From Nocardioides jiangsuensis (lineage in GTDB: Bacteria; Actinomycetota; Actinomycetes; Propionibacteriales; Nocardioidaceae): 64,000 nucleotides of DNA. Below the pieces are notes generated by a model. The model saw only the letters and a program-made list of their open reading frames with translations. It was not told the origin of the DNA and made no database searches. Positions 1 through 11,819 of the stretch are shown here, one piece after another (position 1 is the first letter of the stretch; every line of letters starts with the position of its first letter). Location: the NCBI RefSeq assembly GCF_019679455.1, contig NZ_JAIEZQ010000001.1, positions 310,001 to 374,000 of the forward strand, read 5' to 3'. A program made the position numbers and the translations under genes.

Positions 1-63
1 CTCGGCCAGCGCACCCTGGAGGACGTCTTCCTCCAGCTCACCGGGCGGGAGCTCGCCACATGA
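1..63 (+). CDS. ABC transporter ATP-binding protein, C-terminal end (partial)
   Basis: Only the last 20 codons are in the window, ending in LEDVFLQLTGREL. That ending is typical of drug- or antibiotic-type ABC-2 exporter ATPases (the 'LEDVFL.LTG' tail). The stop codon overlaps the start of the next gene (ATGA), so ATPase and permease are translationally coupled. The substrate cannot be judged from this fragment. Confidence 0.75.
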   Translation, partial: LGQRTLEDVFLQLTGRELAT

Positions 64-851
64 CCACCCCCACCACCCCCCACGGGACCTTCCGCCCCGC
101 CCCGGGCGCGGCGCCGTTCGCGACCCAGGTCTCGGCCCAGGCCCGGATGGAGACCCGGCTGCTGCTCCGCAACGGCGAGCAGCTGCTCCTCGCCGTCGTC
201 ATCCCGCTGATCGTGCTCGTCGGCGGGGTGCTCGCCGCGGACCGGGTGGGGCTCGACTTCCCGTACGGCGTCGTCGACACGCTCACCCCCGGGGTGCTCG
301 CGCTCGCGGTGATGTCGACCAGCTTCACCTCGCTGGCGATCGCCACCGGGTTCGAGCGCCGGTACGGCGTGCTCAAGCGGCTGGGCGCCTCTCCCCTGCC
401 CCGGTCGGGCCTGCTCCTGGGCAAGGTCGGCGCGCTGTTGTTCGTCGAGCTGCTCCAAGTGCTCACGATCTCGCTGGTCGCCCTCGCGCTCGGCTGGTCG
501 CCCGACCTCTCCGTCGGCACCGTCCTCGGCGCGCTGGCGGTCGTGCTGCTCGGCACCGCCGCGTTCGCCTCCCTCGGCCTGCTCATCGCGGGCACGCTGC
601 GGGCGGAGGCGACCCTGGCCGCGGCGAACCTGGTCTACCTGCTGCTGATGGCCGGCGGCGCCGTGGTGATCCCGTCGACGAGCTACGGCGCGTTCGGCCC
701 GGTGACCGAGCTGCTGCCCTCCGGCGCGCTCGGCAACGGCATGCGGGAGGCCCTGCTCCACGGCGCGCTGCCCGTCGTACCCCTGCTCGTGCTGGCCGCC
801 TGGGCCGCCGTCGGAACCCTGCTCACCTCGAGGACGTTCACGTGGGAGTGA
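60..851 (+). CDS. ABC-2 type transporter permease
   Basis: Integral membrane subunit of an ABC exporter, 263 aa, with about six hydrophobic segments after a cytoplasmic N-terminus of roughly 30 residues. The middle contains the 'FERRYGVLKRLGASPLPRSGLLLGK' type region seen in ABC-2 permeases (here residues about 97-121), the usual coupling loop. It overlaps the ATPase gene by 4 nt and the following ctaA by 10 nt, so all three are probably co-transcribed. In actinobacteria this pair often precedes ctaA. A link to heme or cytochrome assembly is possible but is inferred only from position. Confidence 0.85.
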   Translation: MTTPTTPHGTFRPAPGAAPFATQVSAQARMETRLLLRNGEQLLLAVVIPLIVLVGGVLAADRVGLDFPYGVVDTLTPGVLALAVMSTSFTSLAIATGFERRYGVLKRLGASPLPRSGLLLGKVGALLFVELLQVLTISLVALALGWSPDLSVGTVLGALAVVLLGTAAFASLGLLIAGTLRAEATLAAANLVYLLLMAGGAVVIPSTSYGAFGPVTELLPSGALGNGMREALLHGALPVVPLLVLAAWAAVGTLLTSRTFTWE

Positions 852-1753
852 CCACCCCCGCCCCCCGCTCCGGCGCGATCGCGACCGCCCCGGCCACGCC
901 GCCGCTGCTGCGCGGCCTCGCCATCGCCTCGCTGGTCACCAACATCGCGATCGTGGTGACCGGCGGCGTGGTCAGGCTCACCGCCTCGGGCCTCGGCTGC
1001 CCGACCTGGCCCCGCTGCACCGAGACCTCGTTCGTGCCGCACGGCGAGCTCGGCATCCACGGCGCCATCGAGTTCGGCAACCGGATGGTGACCTTCCTGC
1101 TGGCCGCGGTCGCGATCGCCACCTTCGTCGCCGCGTGGCGGCACGGCCGCCGCTCGCTGACCCGGCTGGCCCTCCTGCTCGCGCTCGGGGTGCCGGCGCA
1201 GGCCCTGGTCGGCGGGGTCACCGTGCTCACCGACCTGAACCCGTGGATCGTGGCCTTCCACCTGCTGGTGTCGATGGCGATGATCGGCGTCGCGGTGGTG
1301 CTGCTGCGGCGGCTGCGCGAGGGCGACGGCCCGGCCTCGCCGACCGTGCCCGGCCGCGTGGCCTGGCTGGTGCGCACGACCTTCGTGACCGGGTGGGTGG
1401 TGCTGTACGTCGGCACCGTGGTCACCGGCAGCGGCCCGCACGCCGGGGACCTCGACGCCCCGCGCAACGGGCTCGACCCCGCGTCGCTGAGCCAGCTGCA
1501 CACCGACTTCGTGTTCCTGCTCCTCGGCCTGACCGTCGGGGCGCTGCTCGCCCTCCAGGCGGTGCACGCGCCGGCCCGCGCGGTCCGCGCGGCGTGGGCG
1601 CTGCTGGCGGTCGAGCTCGCCCAGGGTCTGGTCGGCTTCGTGCAGTACTTCACCGACCTGCCGGTGGCGCTGGTCACCCTCCACCTGCTCGGCGCCGCGC
1701 TCGTCTCCGCGACGATGACCTGGCTGCTCGTGGGAGTCCGGGACCGGTCCTAG
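842..1753 (+). CDS. ctaA: Heme A synthase (COX15/CtaA family)
   Basis: Membrane enzyme that converts heme O to heme A for aa3-type cytochrome oxidase. The protein is 303 aa with eight predicted membrane segments. It has the family signature GGVVRLTASGLGCPTWP after the first helix, with the cysteine pair region (C-P-T-W-P-R-C). Histidines H (GAIEFGNR region, 'GIHGAIEFGNR') and the C-terminal 'LHLLGAALVSA' match the heme-binding helices. The GTG start at 842 has GAGG 8 nt upstream. Another GTG lies two codons downstream. The partner gene ctaB is convergent just downstream, so both steps of heme A synthesis are encoded here. Confidence 0.93.
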   Translation: MGVTTPAPRSGAIATAPATPPLLRGLAIASLVTNIAIVVTGGVVRLTASGLGCPTWPRCTETSFVPHGELGIHGAIEFGNRMVTFLLAAVAIATFVAAWRHGRRSLTRLALLLALGVPAQALVGGVTVLTDLNPWIVAFHLLVSMAMIGVAVVLLRRLREGDGPASPTVPGRVAWLVRTTFVTGWVVLYVGTVVTGSGPHAGDLDAPRNGLDPASLSQLHTDFVFLLLGLTVGALLALQAVHAPARAVRAAWALLAVELAQGLVGFVQYFTDLPVALVTLHLLGAALVSATMTWLLVGVRDRS

Positions 1754-1912
1754 CCGGCGGACATGGTGAGGGGCACCATCCCGCGCCCCCGTGACGCCGG
1801 ACGGTGCCCGCCATCTCCTAAGACGCGCCGGACCCGGATTTGGTTGCCCCGCGCGCGAAGAAACTTTGCGGAGTCCTCAGTACACCGGTCCTCACGGCCC
1901 CGCGGCCGGACG

Positions 1913-1930
1913 CCGTACGGCGGCGTACGG
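1913..1930 (-). terminator. Short hairpin after ctaB
   Basis: A perfect 7-bp stem (CCGTACG/CGTACGG) with a 4-nt loop lies 3 nt beyond the ctaB stop, between convergent ctaA and ctaB. There is no T-run, so it is only a weak candidate for a transcription end or RNA-stabilising hairpin. Confidence 0.4.
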
Positions 1931-1933
1931 AGG

Positions 1934-2875
1934 TCAGCGGGTGAGCAGCGGGTCGAGGGCGACCGCGACGAAGAGCAGCGAGAGGTACATGTTCGACCAG
2001 TGGAACAGCCGCATCGGCTTCAGCGCGCTGACGTCGTCGGTGTGCGCGGAGCGGCCGAGCAGCAGGTGCGACTCGACCAGGAACGCGCCCCCGAGCACGA
2101 CCGCGGCGGTCGGGTAGAGCCAGCCGGTCTGCGCGATCGGCCACAGCAGCAGCGAGGTCGCCACCATCACGTAGGAGTAGGCGACGATCTGCCGGGCGAC
2201 GGTCTTGGCACCGGCCACCACCGGGAGCATCGGGACCTCGGCGGCCGCGTAGTCCTCGCGGTAGCGGATCGCCAGCGCCCAGAAGTGCGGCGGCGTCCAG
2301 AAGAACACCACGAGGAAGAGCACCACCGGCGCCCAGGCGAGCTCGCCGGTGACCGCGGTCCAGCCGATCAGCGCCGGGAAGCAGCCCGCGGCGCCGCCCC
2401 AGACGATGTTCTGGGTGGTCCGTCGCTTGAGGATCATCGTGTAGCCGACGACGTAGAAGACGTTCGCGGCGAGCGCGAGCGCGGCCGACAGCGGGTTCAC
2501 GAGCAGGTAGAGCATCAGCGTGGAGAGCACGCCGAGGATGAGCCCGAACACCAGCGCGGAGCGCGGGCTGACGATGTGCCGGGGCAGCGCCCGGCGCCGG
2601 GTGCGGCGCATCCGCTCGTCGATGTCACGGTCGTAGAAGCAGTTCAGGGCGTTGGCGCTGCCGGCCGAGAGCGTGCCGCCCACGACGGTGGCGACCACCA
2701 GGCCGAGCGCCGGGACACCCCGCTCGGCGAGGAACATCACCGGGACCGTGGTCAGGAGCAGAAGCTCGATGATCCGCGGCTTGGTGAGCCCGACGTACGC
2801 CGCGACCACATCGCGGAGGGTCGCGGGACCCGTCGGCGGCGTCTGTACGGAGACGCGGGGGTCGACGGCCGTCAC
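1934..2875 (-). CDS. ctaB: Protoheme IX farnesyltransferase (heme O synthase)
   Basis: UbiA-superfamily membrane prenyltransferase that adds a farnesyl group to heme B to give heme O, the substrate of CtaA. It has 313 aa and about eight to nine membrane helices. The Asp-rich motif is clear ([12 protein letters not shown], near residues 78-89), as are '[16 protein letters not shown]' near the N-terminus and the second loop '[19 protein letters not shown]'. Start is GTG at 2875 with GAGG 5 nt upstream. It is divergent from tkt, and the roughly 210-bp space between them holds likely -10 elements (TAGACT and TAGCCT on the minus strand). Confidence 0.95.
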   Translation of the reverse strand: MTAVDPRVSVQTPPTGPATLRDVVAAYVGLTKPRIIELLLLTTVPVMFLAERGVPALGLVVATVVGGTLSAGSANALNCFYDRDIDERMRRTRRRALPRHIVSPRSALVFGLILGVLSTLMLYLLVNPLSAALALAANVFYVVGYTMILKRRTTQNIVWGGAAGCFPALIGWTAVTGELAWAPVVLFLVVFFWTPPHFWALAIRYREDYAAAEVPMLPVVAGAKTVARQIVAYSYVMVATSLLLWPIAQTGWLYPTAAVVLGGAFLVESHLLLGRSAHTDDVSALKPMRLFHWSNMYLSLLFVAVALDPLLTR

Positions 2876-3000
2876 GAAAACCTCGAGTTCAACGATTGCG
2901 ATGGGCGCCCATCAGGCTAGCCCGAGTCTAATGGCGGAGGTGCCCGACCGGGTCATCGGGCGAGGTCTGGGACGGTGTGCATCTCCTCACCCCACCTGAG

Positions 3001-3006
3001 TAGGCT
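3001..3006 (+). promoter_or_regulatory. Candidate -10 element for the tkt operon
   Basis: TAGGCT, 78 nt before the tkt start codon, matches the actinobacterial TANNNT -10 pattern. No convincing -35 was found. It would drive the six-gene carbon operon. Confidence 0.35.
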
Positions 3007-3083
3007 CGTGCCCGTGGTCGGCTCCCCCGGCGTCCCGGGCCAGTCGGCTGACATCTGTCGGCATCGGAGAGGAACACACGCTC

Positions 3084-5186
<2,103 letters not shown>

Positions 5187-5240
5187 ACCCAGGTCGAGCC
5201 CACGCACCCCAACGCAGCAACCGCCACCGGGAGGAAACCG

Positions 5241-6347
5241 ATGTCTGAACGACTCAAGGCACTAGCAGACGCAGGCGTCTCGATCTGGCTCGACGACCTG
5301 TCGCGCGAGCGGATCGAGACCGGCAACCTCGCCGAGCTGGTCACGAGCAGGTCGGTCGTCGGGGTCACCACCAACCCGACGATCTTCGCCGCCGCCCTGA
5401 GCGAGGGCGAGCGCTACACCGACCAGGTGACCGCGCTCGCCGCCCAGGGCACCTCGGTCGACGACGCCGTCTTCGAGCTCACGACGCACGACGTGCGTGA
5501 GGCGTGCGACCTGCTGCTCGACACGTGGAAGGCCACCGACGGGGTCGACGGACGGGTCTCCATCGAGGTCCCGCCGGGGATGGCGTTCGACACCGACGCC
5601 ACCGTCGTCGCCGCGAAGCGGCTGTGGGCCGCGGTGGACCGCCCGAACGTGTTCATCAAGATCCCCGCGACCACCGAGGGCCTCCCGGCGATCACCCAGG
5701 TGCTCGCCGCCGGGATCAGCGTCAACGTCACGCTGATCTTCGGCCTCGGCCGCTACCAGGACGTGATGGAGGCGTACGTCGCCGGGCTCGAGCAGGCGCA
5801 GGCCGCGGGGGTCTCCCTGCGCGACATCCACTCGGTCGCGTCGTTCTTCGTCTCCCGCGTGGACACCGAGATCGACAAGCGGCTCGACGCGGCCGGCGGT
5901 CCGGCCGAGCTCAAGGGCCTGGCCGGCGTGGCCAACGCGCGGCTGGCCTACCGGGCCTACGAGGAGTTCTTCGCGGGCTCCCGGTTCCAGGCGCTCAAGG
6001 CCGCCGGCGGCAACACCCAGCGGCCGCTGTGGGCCTCGACCGGCGTGAAGAACCCGGAGTACCGCGACACCATGTACGTCGCCGACCTCGTCGTCGCGAA
6101 CACCGTGAACACCATGCCGGAGAAGACCCTCGAGGCGTTCGCCGACCACGGCGAGGTGGACAGCGGCGACCAGGTCACCACCAGGTACGACGACGCGCAG
6201 CAGGTCATGGACCGGCTCGCCGAGGCCGGCATCGACTACGACGACGTGATCGCCACCCTCGAGGAGGAGGGCGTGGAGAAGTTCGTGAAGTCGTGGGACG
6301 AGCTCGTCGAGACCGTGCGCACGAACCTGGAGGGTGCAGCCAAGTGA
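5241..6347 (+). CDS. tal: Transaldolase
   Basis: Moves a dihydroxyacetone unit in the non-oxidative pentose phosphate pathway. It has 368 aa, the long actinobacterial class. Motifs are [14 protein letters not shown] near the N-terminus, the Schiff-base lysine region [14 protein letters not shown], and [23 protein letters not shown]. The start ATG at 5241 is preceded by GGGAGGAAACCG. The stop codon overlaps the GTG of pgi (GTGA), so translation is coupled. Actinobacteria often fuse tal and pgi; here they remain separate genes that overlap by 4 nt. Confidence 0.96.
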   Translation: MSERLKALADAGVSIWLDDLSRERIETGNLAELVTSRSVVGVTTNPTIFAAALSEGERYTDQVTALAAQGTSVDDAVFELTTHDVREACDLLLDTWKATDGVDGRVSIEVPPGMAFDTDATVVAAKRLWAAVDRPNVFIKIPATTEGLPAITQVLAAGISVNVTLIFGLGRYQDVMEAYVAGLEQAQAAGVSLRDIHSVASFFVSRVDTEIDKRLDAAGGPAELKGLAGVANARLAYRAYEEFFAGSRFQALKAAGGNTQRPLWASTGVKNPEYRDTMYVADLVVANTVNTMPEKTLEAFADHGEVDSGDQVTTRYDDAQQVMDRLAEAGIDYDDVIATLEEEGVEKFVKSWDELVETVRTNLEGAAK

Positions 6348-7969
6348 GCGACGCGCTCGAGGTCGCCGCCACGGGTGCCGCTGCCGACGCGGTGAGCCGG
6401 ACCGTGCCCACGCTCGTCGCCGAGCGGTTCGCCAGCCGGCTGTTCGCCAAGGACGCCACCCTGTGGGGTCCGGAGGCCGAGGACGAGTCCGGCAAGCGGC
6501 TCGGCTGGGTGGGCCTGCACCGGACCTCCCGCCCGCTCCTCGGTGAGGTCGCCGCCCTGCGCAGCGAGCTCGAGGACGAGGGGATCACCCACGTCGCGCT
6601 GTGCGGCATGGGCGGCTCCTCGCTGGCACCCGAGGTCATCTGCGCCACCCACGGCGTCGAGCTCACCGTCGTCGACTCCTCCGACCCCGACCAGGTCCGC
6701 GCCGCGCTCGAGGACCGGATCGCGAGCACCGTGGTCGTGGTCTCCAGCAAGTCCGGGTCGACGGTCGAGACCGACTCCCAGCGACGCGCGTTCGAGCAGG
6801 CGTTCCGCGACGCCGGGCTCGACCCGACCCGGCACGTCGTGATCGTCACCGACCCCGGCAGCCCGCTCGACCGGCAGTCCCGCGACGGCGGCTACCGGGT
6901 GGTGAACGCCGACCCGACGGTCGGCGGCCGCTACTCCGCGCTCACCGCCTTCGGCCTGGTCCCCAGCGGTCTCGCCGGCGCCGACATCGACCGGCTGCTC
7001 GACGAGGCCGACGCCGTCTCCGACCTGCTCGCCGACGACGACGAGGGCAACCCCGGGCTGCGCCTCGGCGCGGCGATGGCGGCCACCGAGCCGCTGCGGG
7101 ACAAGCTCGTGATCGTCGACGAGGGCTCCGGGCTGCACGGCTTCGCCGACTGGGCCGAGCAGCTGATCGCGGAGAGCACCGGCAAGCAGGGCACCGGGAT
7201 CCTGCCGGTCGTGGTCGCCCACACCAGCGCGCCCGAGGTGGCGCTGCCCCCGCACGACGTCACCGTGGCCCGGCTCGTCTCCGACGCCGACGTGGACGAC
7301 GAGGAGACCCCGGAGACCAGCGGCTCCGACGTGTCGGTCGCCGGCCCGCTCGGTGCCCAGCTGCTGCTCTGGGAGGTGGCCACCGCGGTGGCCGGCCGGA
7401 TCCTCGGCATCAACCCCTACGACCAGCCCGACGTGGAGAGCGCGAAGGTCGCGGCCCGCTCGATGCTGGAGGGCGCCCCGGAGGCCACGCCCGCGGACCT
7501 CACCGACGGTCCGGTCGAGGTGCGTGCCCTGGGCGGCGACTGGCTGGACGGCGCCTCCGACCTGGGCTCGGCGGTCGAGGCGCTGCTCGGGCAGCTCGAC
7601 GGGGACACCGGGTACGTCGCGGTGATGGCCTACCTGGACCGGATCGCGCTCCCCGGGCTCGAGGACGTCCGCCGTACCCTCGCGGTCCGCACCAAGCGGC
7701 CGGTCACCTTCGGCTGGGGCCCCCGGTTCCTGCATTCCACCGGCCAGTTCCACAAGGGCGGCCCGGCCGCCGGGGTCTACATCCAGATCACGGGCGAGCC
7801 CACCGAGGACCTCGCCGTCCCCGGCCGCGACTTCACCTTCGGCACCCTGCTGGCCGCGCAGGCCGCCGGCGACGCGCAGGTGCTCGCCGACCACGGCCGG
7901 CCGGTGCTCCGGCTCCACCTCACCGACCGTACGGCGGGGGTCCCCGCCGTCCTGGAGGCGCTCAGGTGA
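6344..7969 (+). CDS. pgi: Glucose-6-phosphate isomerase
   Basis: Interconverts glucose-6-phosphate and fructose-6-phosphate. It has 541 aa and belongs to the actinobacterial Pgi type found next to or fused with transaldolase. Sugar-isomerase features are [26 protein letters not shown] and [20 protein letters not shown], and a C-terminal '[13 protein letters not shown]'. The reading frame is open well upstream inside tal, but the GTG at 6344 is chosen. It overlaps the tal stop as GTGA and begins the conserved part. The pgi stop overlaps the zwf start in the same way. Confidence 0.93.
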   Translation: MSDALEVAATGAAADAVSRTVPTLVAERFASRLFAKDATLWGPEAEDESGKRLGWVGLHRTSRPLLGEVAALRSELEDEGITHVALCGMGGSSLAPEVICATHGVELTVVDSSDPDQVRAALEDRIASTVVVVSSKSGSTVETDSQRRAFEQAFRDAGLDPTRHVVIVTDPGSPLDRQSRDGGYRVVNADPTVGGRYSALTAFGLVPSGLAGADIDRLLDEADAVSDLLADDDEGNPGLRLGAAMAATEPLRDKLVIVDEGSGLHGFADWAEQLIAESTGKQGTGILPVVVAHTSAPEVALPPHDVTVARLVSDADVDDEETPETSGSDVSVAGPLGAQLLLWEVATAVAGRILGINPYDQPDVESAKVAARSMLEGAPEATPADLTDGPVEVRALGGDWLDGASDLGSAVEALLGQLDGDTGYVAVMAYLDRIALPGLEDVRRTLAVRTKRPVTFGWGPRFLHSTGQFHKGGPAAGVYIQITGEPTEDLAVPGRDFTFGTLLAAQAAGDAQVLADHGRPVLRLHLTDRTAGVPAVLEALR

Positions 7970-9522
7970 GCTCGATCCACTACACGTCCCCCGACGGCAC
8001 GCAGTTCGTGAACCCGCTGAGGGACCCGCAGGACCGGCGCCTGCCCAAGATCGCCGGGCCCTGCGGCCTGGTGATCTTCGGTGTCACCGGCGACCTGTCC
8101 CGCAAGAAGCTGATGCCGGCGGTCTACGACCTGGCCAACCGCGGCCTGCTGCCGCCCGGCTTCTCGCTGGTCGGCTTCGCGCGCCGCGACTGGGAGGACC
8201 AGGACTTCGCGCAGATCGTGCACGACTCGGTCCGCGAGCACGCCCGCACCGAGTTCCGCGAGGAGGTCTGGCAGCAGCTGGCCGAGGGGTTCCGGTTCGT
8301 CTCCGGCGACTTCAACGACGACCTCGCCTTCGACAACCTGCGGCAGACCATCCTGGACCTGGACCGGGTCCGGGGCACCGGCGGCAACCACGCCTTCTAC
8401 CTGTCGATCCCGCCGCGGTTCTTCTCCGACGTGATCGGCCAGCTCAAGGAGCACGGGCTGGCCAACCCGGCCGAGGACTCCTGGCGCCGTGTCGTGGTGG
8501 AGAAGCCGTTCGGCTCGAACCTGGAGACCGCCCGGGAGCTGAACGCGATCATCTCCGACGTCTTCCCGTCCGAGTCGGTCTTCCGGATCGACCACTACCT
8601 GGGCAAGGAGACCGTGCAGAACATCCTGGCGATGCGGTTCGCCAACGCGATGTTCGAGCCGATCTGGAACTCCAACTACGTCGACCACGTGCAGATCACG
8701 ATGGCCGAGGACATCGGCATCGGCGGCCGGGCCGGCTACTACGACGGCATCGGCGCCGCCCGCGACGTGATCCAGAACCACCTGATCCAGCTGATGGCGC
8801 TGATCGCGATGGAGGAGCCCACGGCGTTCGACGCGAAGAGCCTGCGGCTGGAGAAGCAGAAGGTGCTGGAGTCCGTCGTACTCCCCCGCCGCCTGGACCT
8901 CACCACCGCACGCGGCCAGTACACCGAGGGCTGGGCCGGCGGGGTGAACGTGCCCGGCTACAAGCAGGAGCAGGACATCCCGCAGAACTCGCGGACCGAG
9001 ACCTTCGCCGCGATCACGCTGCACATCGAGTCGCGGCGCTGGGCCGGCGTCCCGTTCTACATCCGCACCGGCAAGCGGCTCGGCCGCCGGGTCACCGAGG
9101 TCGCGGTGGTCTTCAAGCGCGCGCCGCACCTGCCGTTCGGGGACACCGCCACCGAGGAGCTCACCCAGAACGCGCTGGTCATCCGGGTGCAGCCTGACGA
9201 GGGCATCACGATGCGGTTCGGGTCGAAGGTGCCCGGCACGGCGATGGAGATCCGCGACGTGTCGATGGACTTCGCGTACGGCGGCTCCTTCACCGAGTCC
9301 AGCCCGGAAGCCTACGAGCGGCTGATCCTCGACGTGCTCCTCGGCGAGCCGCCGCTGTTCCCGCGCCACGAGGAGGTCGAGCTCTCCTGGAAGATCCTCG
9401 ACCCGATCGTGGAGTACTGGGAGAAGCACGGGAAGCCCGACACCTACGAGGCGGGCACCTGGGGGCCGGCCTCGGCCGACCGGATGCTCGCGCGCGACGG
9501 ACGCGTCTGGAGGCGACCGTGA
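7966..9522 (+). CDS. zwf: Glucose-6-phosphate 1-dehydrogenase
   Basis: First step of the oxidative pentose phosphate pathway, producing NADPH and 6-phosphogluconolactone. The protein is 518 aa from the GTG at 7966, which overlaps the pgi stop. The NADP site is FGVTGDLSRKKLMPA and the active-site signature is FRIDHYLGKETVQN. The C-terminal domain contains YIRTGKRLGRRVTEVAVVFK. Actinobacterial Zwf commonly needs OpcA for activity, and opcA is the next gene. Confidence 0.97.
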   Translation: MSSIHYTSPDGTQFVNPLRDPQDRRLPKIAGPCGLVIFGVTGDLSRKKLMPAVYDLANRGLLPPGFSLVGFARRDWEDQDFAQIVHDSVREHARTEFREEVWQQLAEGFRFVSGDFNDDLAFDNLRQTILDLDRVRGTGGNHAFYLSIPPRFFSDVIGQLKEHGLANPAEDSWRRVVVEKPFGSNLETARELNAIISDVFPSESVFRIDHYLGKETVQNILAMRFANAMFEPIWNSNYVDHVQITMAEDIGIGGRAGYYDGIGAARDVIQNHLIQLMALIAMEEPTAFDAKSLRLEKQKVLESVVLPRRLDLTTARGQYTEGWAGGVNVPGYKQEQDIPQNSRTETFAAITLHIESRRWAGVPFYIRTGKRLGRRVTEVAVVFKRAPHLPFGDTATEELTQNALVIRVQPDEGITMRFGSKVPGTAMEIRDVSMDFAYGGSFTESSPEAYERLILDVLLGEPPLFPRHEEVELSWKILDPIVEYWEKHGKPDTYEAGTWGPASADRMLARDGRVWRRP

Positions 9523-9562
9523 CCCCACCCCGCCGTACCCACGCCCCGGAGGGGATCCCGGC

Positions 9563-10504
9563 ATGATCGAGCTGACCGAGACCACCTCCAGCGCGATCGC
9601 CTCGGAGTTCGTCAAGGCCCGGCGCCGGGCCGGCAGCCCCGCCATGGGCATGGTGATGACGCTGGTGTTCGTCGTCGACGAGGCCGACGCCGCCGAGACC
9701 ATGAAGGCCGCCCGCACCGCCTCGCGCGAGCACCCCGCCCGGGTGCTCGGCGTGATCCTCGGGAACGGCCGGGGCCAGTCCCGGGTCGACGCGCAGGTCG
9801 GGATCGGCTCCGGCTGGACCGGTGAGACCGCGTTCATCCGGCTCAGCGGCGAGGTCACCAAGCACCCCGAGTCCGTGGTGCTCCCGCTGCTGCTGCCCGA
9901 CTCCCCCGTCGTGGTGTGGTGGCCGAGCAAGGCCCCCGACAACCCGGCTGAGGACCCGCTCGGCCGGCTGGCCCGCCGGCGGATCACCGACGCCGCGGCC
10001 GTGCCCCGCAACAAGGCGCGGGCCATGCTCACCCAGTGCCGCGCCTACGCGCCGGGCAACACCGACCTGGCCTGGACCCGGATCACCACGTGGCGGGCCC
10101 TGCTCGCCGCGGCGCTGGACCAGAACCCCGGCAAGGTGGTCGCCGCGTCGGTCACGGCGGAGCGGATCAGCCCGAGCGCCGACCTGCTGTCCGCGTGGCT
10201 GTCGGACCGGCTGCGGGTCGACGTGGACCGCAAGAGCTCCGACGGCCCCGGGATCACCTCGGTGGTGCTCGAGACCAAGCGCGGCCCCGTGAGCATCGTC
10301 CGCGAGGACGGGAAGCTCGCCACGCTCTCCACCCCAGGCGACCCGGACCGGCCGGTGGCGCTCAAGCGCCGCGGCATCGACGAGCTGCTCGCCGAGGAGC
10401 TCCGCCGGCTCGACCCGGACGACGTGTACGCCGCGACCGTGAAGAAGATGGTGAAGCTGAACGCCAAGGGCACCTCGGTGCGCACGAAGAAGGCGACCGC
10501 ATGA
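9563..10504 (+). CDS. opcA: Glucose-6-phosphate dehydrogenase assembly protein OpcA
   Basis: Accessory protein that activates or assembles Zwf in actinobacteria and cyanobacteria. It has 313 aa. The typical 'VTKHPESVVLPLLLPDSPVVVWWP' region and 'RRITDAAAVPRNKARAML' (in two parts) match the family. The start ATG at 9563 follows a GGAGGGGATCCCGGC ribosome site. The stop overlaps the pgl ATG (ATGA). Its place directly after zwf supports the call. Confidence 0.95.
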   Translation: MIELTETTSSAIASEFVKARRRAGSPAMGMVMTLVFVVDEADAAETMKAARTASREHPARVLGVILGNGRGQSRVDAQVGIGSGWTGETAFIRLSGEVTKHPESVVLPLLLPDSPVVVWWPSKAPDNPAEDPLGRLARRRITDAAAVPRNKARAMLTQCRAYAPGNTDLAWTRITTWRALLAAALDQNPGKVVAASVTAERISPSADLLSAWLSDRLRVDVDRKSSDGPGITSVVLETKRGPVSIVREDGKLATLSTPGDPDRPVALKRRGIDELLAEELRRLDPDDVYAATVKKMVKLNAKGTSVRTKKATA

Positions 10505-11232
10505 GCGCCGCGCCCGAGGTCGTCCGGCACGACGACGGCGACGCGCTCGCGGCCGCGGTCGCGGAGCGGCTCGTCGCACGGCTGCTCGACCTGCAGGACG
10601 CCGGCCGGGTCCCGTCCGTGGTGCTCACCGGCGGCACGATCGCCGAGAAGCTGCACCGCGCGGTCGTCACGGATCCGCGCGGCGCGCGGGTCGACTGGGC
10701 ACGTGTGGACTTCTGGTTCGGCGACGAGCGGTACGTCCCCGCAGGTGACCCGGACCGGAACGCCGGCCAGGCCCGGGCCGCGATGCTCGACCACCTGCCG
10801 GTGGCGCCGGAGCGGGTGCACGAGATGCCGGCCTCTGACGGCGAGTACGGCGACGACGTGGACGCGGCGGCCGCCGCCTACGCCGCGGGGCTCGGCGCGG
10901 CCCCGGCGTTCGACGTGCTGATGCTGGGCGTGGGGCCGGACGGCCACTGCGCCTCGATGTTCCCGGGACACCCGGCTCTCTCCGCGGACGGGGTGGCGGT
11001 CGCCGTACGCGACTCTCCCAAGCCGCCGCCGACCCGGATCTCGCTCACCATGGGCACGCTCGGACGGGCCGACGAGGTGTGGTTCGTGGCCTCCGGCGAG
11101 GGGAAGGCCGATGCGGTGCGTGACGCGCTCGCGGACGGTGACGTGGTCGACGTACCCGCGGCCGGGCCGAAGGGACGAACCCGCACCCTGTGGCTCGTCG
11201 ACGACGCAGCCGCCTCGCACCTCCCCCGTTGA
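10501..11232 (+). CDS. pgl: 6-phosphogluconolactonase
   Basis: Hydrolyses 6-phosphogluconolactone, the product of Zwf. It has 243 aa (DevB/SOL type). Motifs include VVLTGGTIAEKLHRAV, 'FWFGDERYVPAGDPDRNAGQ' and 'LMLGVGPDGHCASMFPGHPAL'. Start ATG at 10501 overlaps the opcA stop. This is the last gene of the carbon operon. Its stop codon lies inside the first unit of the downstream 22-bp repeat array. Confidence 0.95.
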   Translation: MSAAPEVVRHDDGDALAAAVAERLVARLLDLQDAGRVPSVVLTGGTIAEKLHRAVVTDPRGARVDWARVDFWFGDERYVPAGDPDRNAGQARAAMLDHLPVAPERVHEMPASDGEYGDDVDAAAAAYAAGLGAAPAFDVLMLGVGPDGHCASMFPGHPALSADGVAVAVRDSPKPPPTRISLTMGTLGRADEVWFVASGEGKADAVRDALADGDVVDVPAAGPKGRTRTLWLVDDAAASHLPR

Positions 11233-11430
11233 GACGTCACTCGTGCGGCGTTGAGACGTCAGTCGTGAGGTGTTGAGGAGTCAGTCGTGCGGGCGTGAGG
11301 AGTCAGTCGTTCGGGCGTGAGGAGTCACTCGCTCCGCGCGCGGACGCCAGTCGGCGGCATCCAACCGAACGACTGACGCCTGAACGCCGACGGAGTGACC
11401 TCTCAACGCCGAACGAGTGACGCCTGAACG
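11228..11430. repeat. 22-bp repeat array: five direct and three inverted copies between convergent genes
   Basis: Five head-to-tail 22-nt units start at 11228, 11250, 11272, 11294 and 11316, with core GAG(A/G)(C/A)GTCA(C/G)TCGT and a trailing CGG. A 27-nt spacer follows. Then come three units in the opposite direction at 11365, 11387 and 11409, with core CGAACGA(C/G)TGACGCC. The period is exactly 22 in both arms. The first unit contains the pgl stop codon and the last ends 7 nt from the rbpA stop. The two arms can pair into a long imperfect hairpin, so a bidirectional terminator role is plausible. There is no spacer diversity, so it is not a CRISPR array. Confidence 0.9.
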
Positions 11431-11437
11431 AGAGGGG

Positions 11438-11797
11438 TCAGAAGACGATCTCGCCGCGCTTGCGCTTGTCGCGCAGCGTCTGGATCGCCTCGTCGAGGAT
11501 GTCCGCCGCCTCCTTGTCGGAGCGGCGCTCCTTCACGTAGGCCAGGTGCGTCTTGTACGGCTCGATCTTCGGCGGCGGCGGCGGGTTGTCGGAGTCCTGG
11601 CTGGCCGGCAGGCCGCACCGAGGGCAGTCCCACGACTCGGGGATCTGCGCCTCGACGGCGAACGTGATCACCGACTCGTGCTGGTGGGCACAGAAGTACA
11701 CGACCCGCTGACGCGGCGCGGCGTCCCCGCGCTCGGCCTCACCCATCGGCCCCGCTCCGACACGGCTGCCACGAATGGCGCTTCCTCCACCAGCCAC
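11438..11797 (-). CDS. rbpA: RNA polymerase-binding protein RbpA
   Basis: Small actinobacterial transcription activator that binds RNA polymerase and group 1 sigma factors. It has 119 aa. The N-terminal tail IRGSRVG is followed by the core 'APRQRVVYFCAHQHESVITF' and EIP-like segment AQIPESWDCPRCGLPA. The metal-ribbon residues are C-x-H...C-P-R-C. The C-terminal sigma-interacting helix is rich in charged residues (KERRSDKEAADILDEAIQ). The GTG start at 11797 has GAGGAG 8 nt upstream. Downstream of secG on the same strand, ending at the repeat array. Confidence 0.9.
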   Translation of the reverse strand: MAGGGSAIRGSRVGAGPMGEAERGDAAPRQRVVYFCAHQHESVITFAVEAQIPESWDCPRCGLPASQDSDNPPPPPKIEPYKTHLAYVKERRSDKEAADILDEAIQTLRDKRKRGEIVF

Positions 11798-11819
11798 GCT
11801 ACGAACTCCTCGTCAGGAC

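Noticed and set aside
11228-11430. CRISPR array
   Set aside because: Units are 22 bp directly joined with no variable spacers, orientation reverses half-way, and no cas genes are present.
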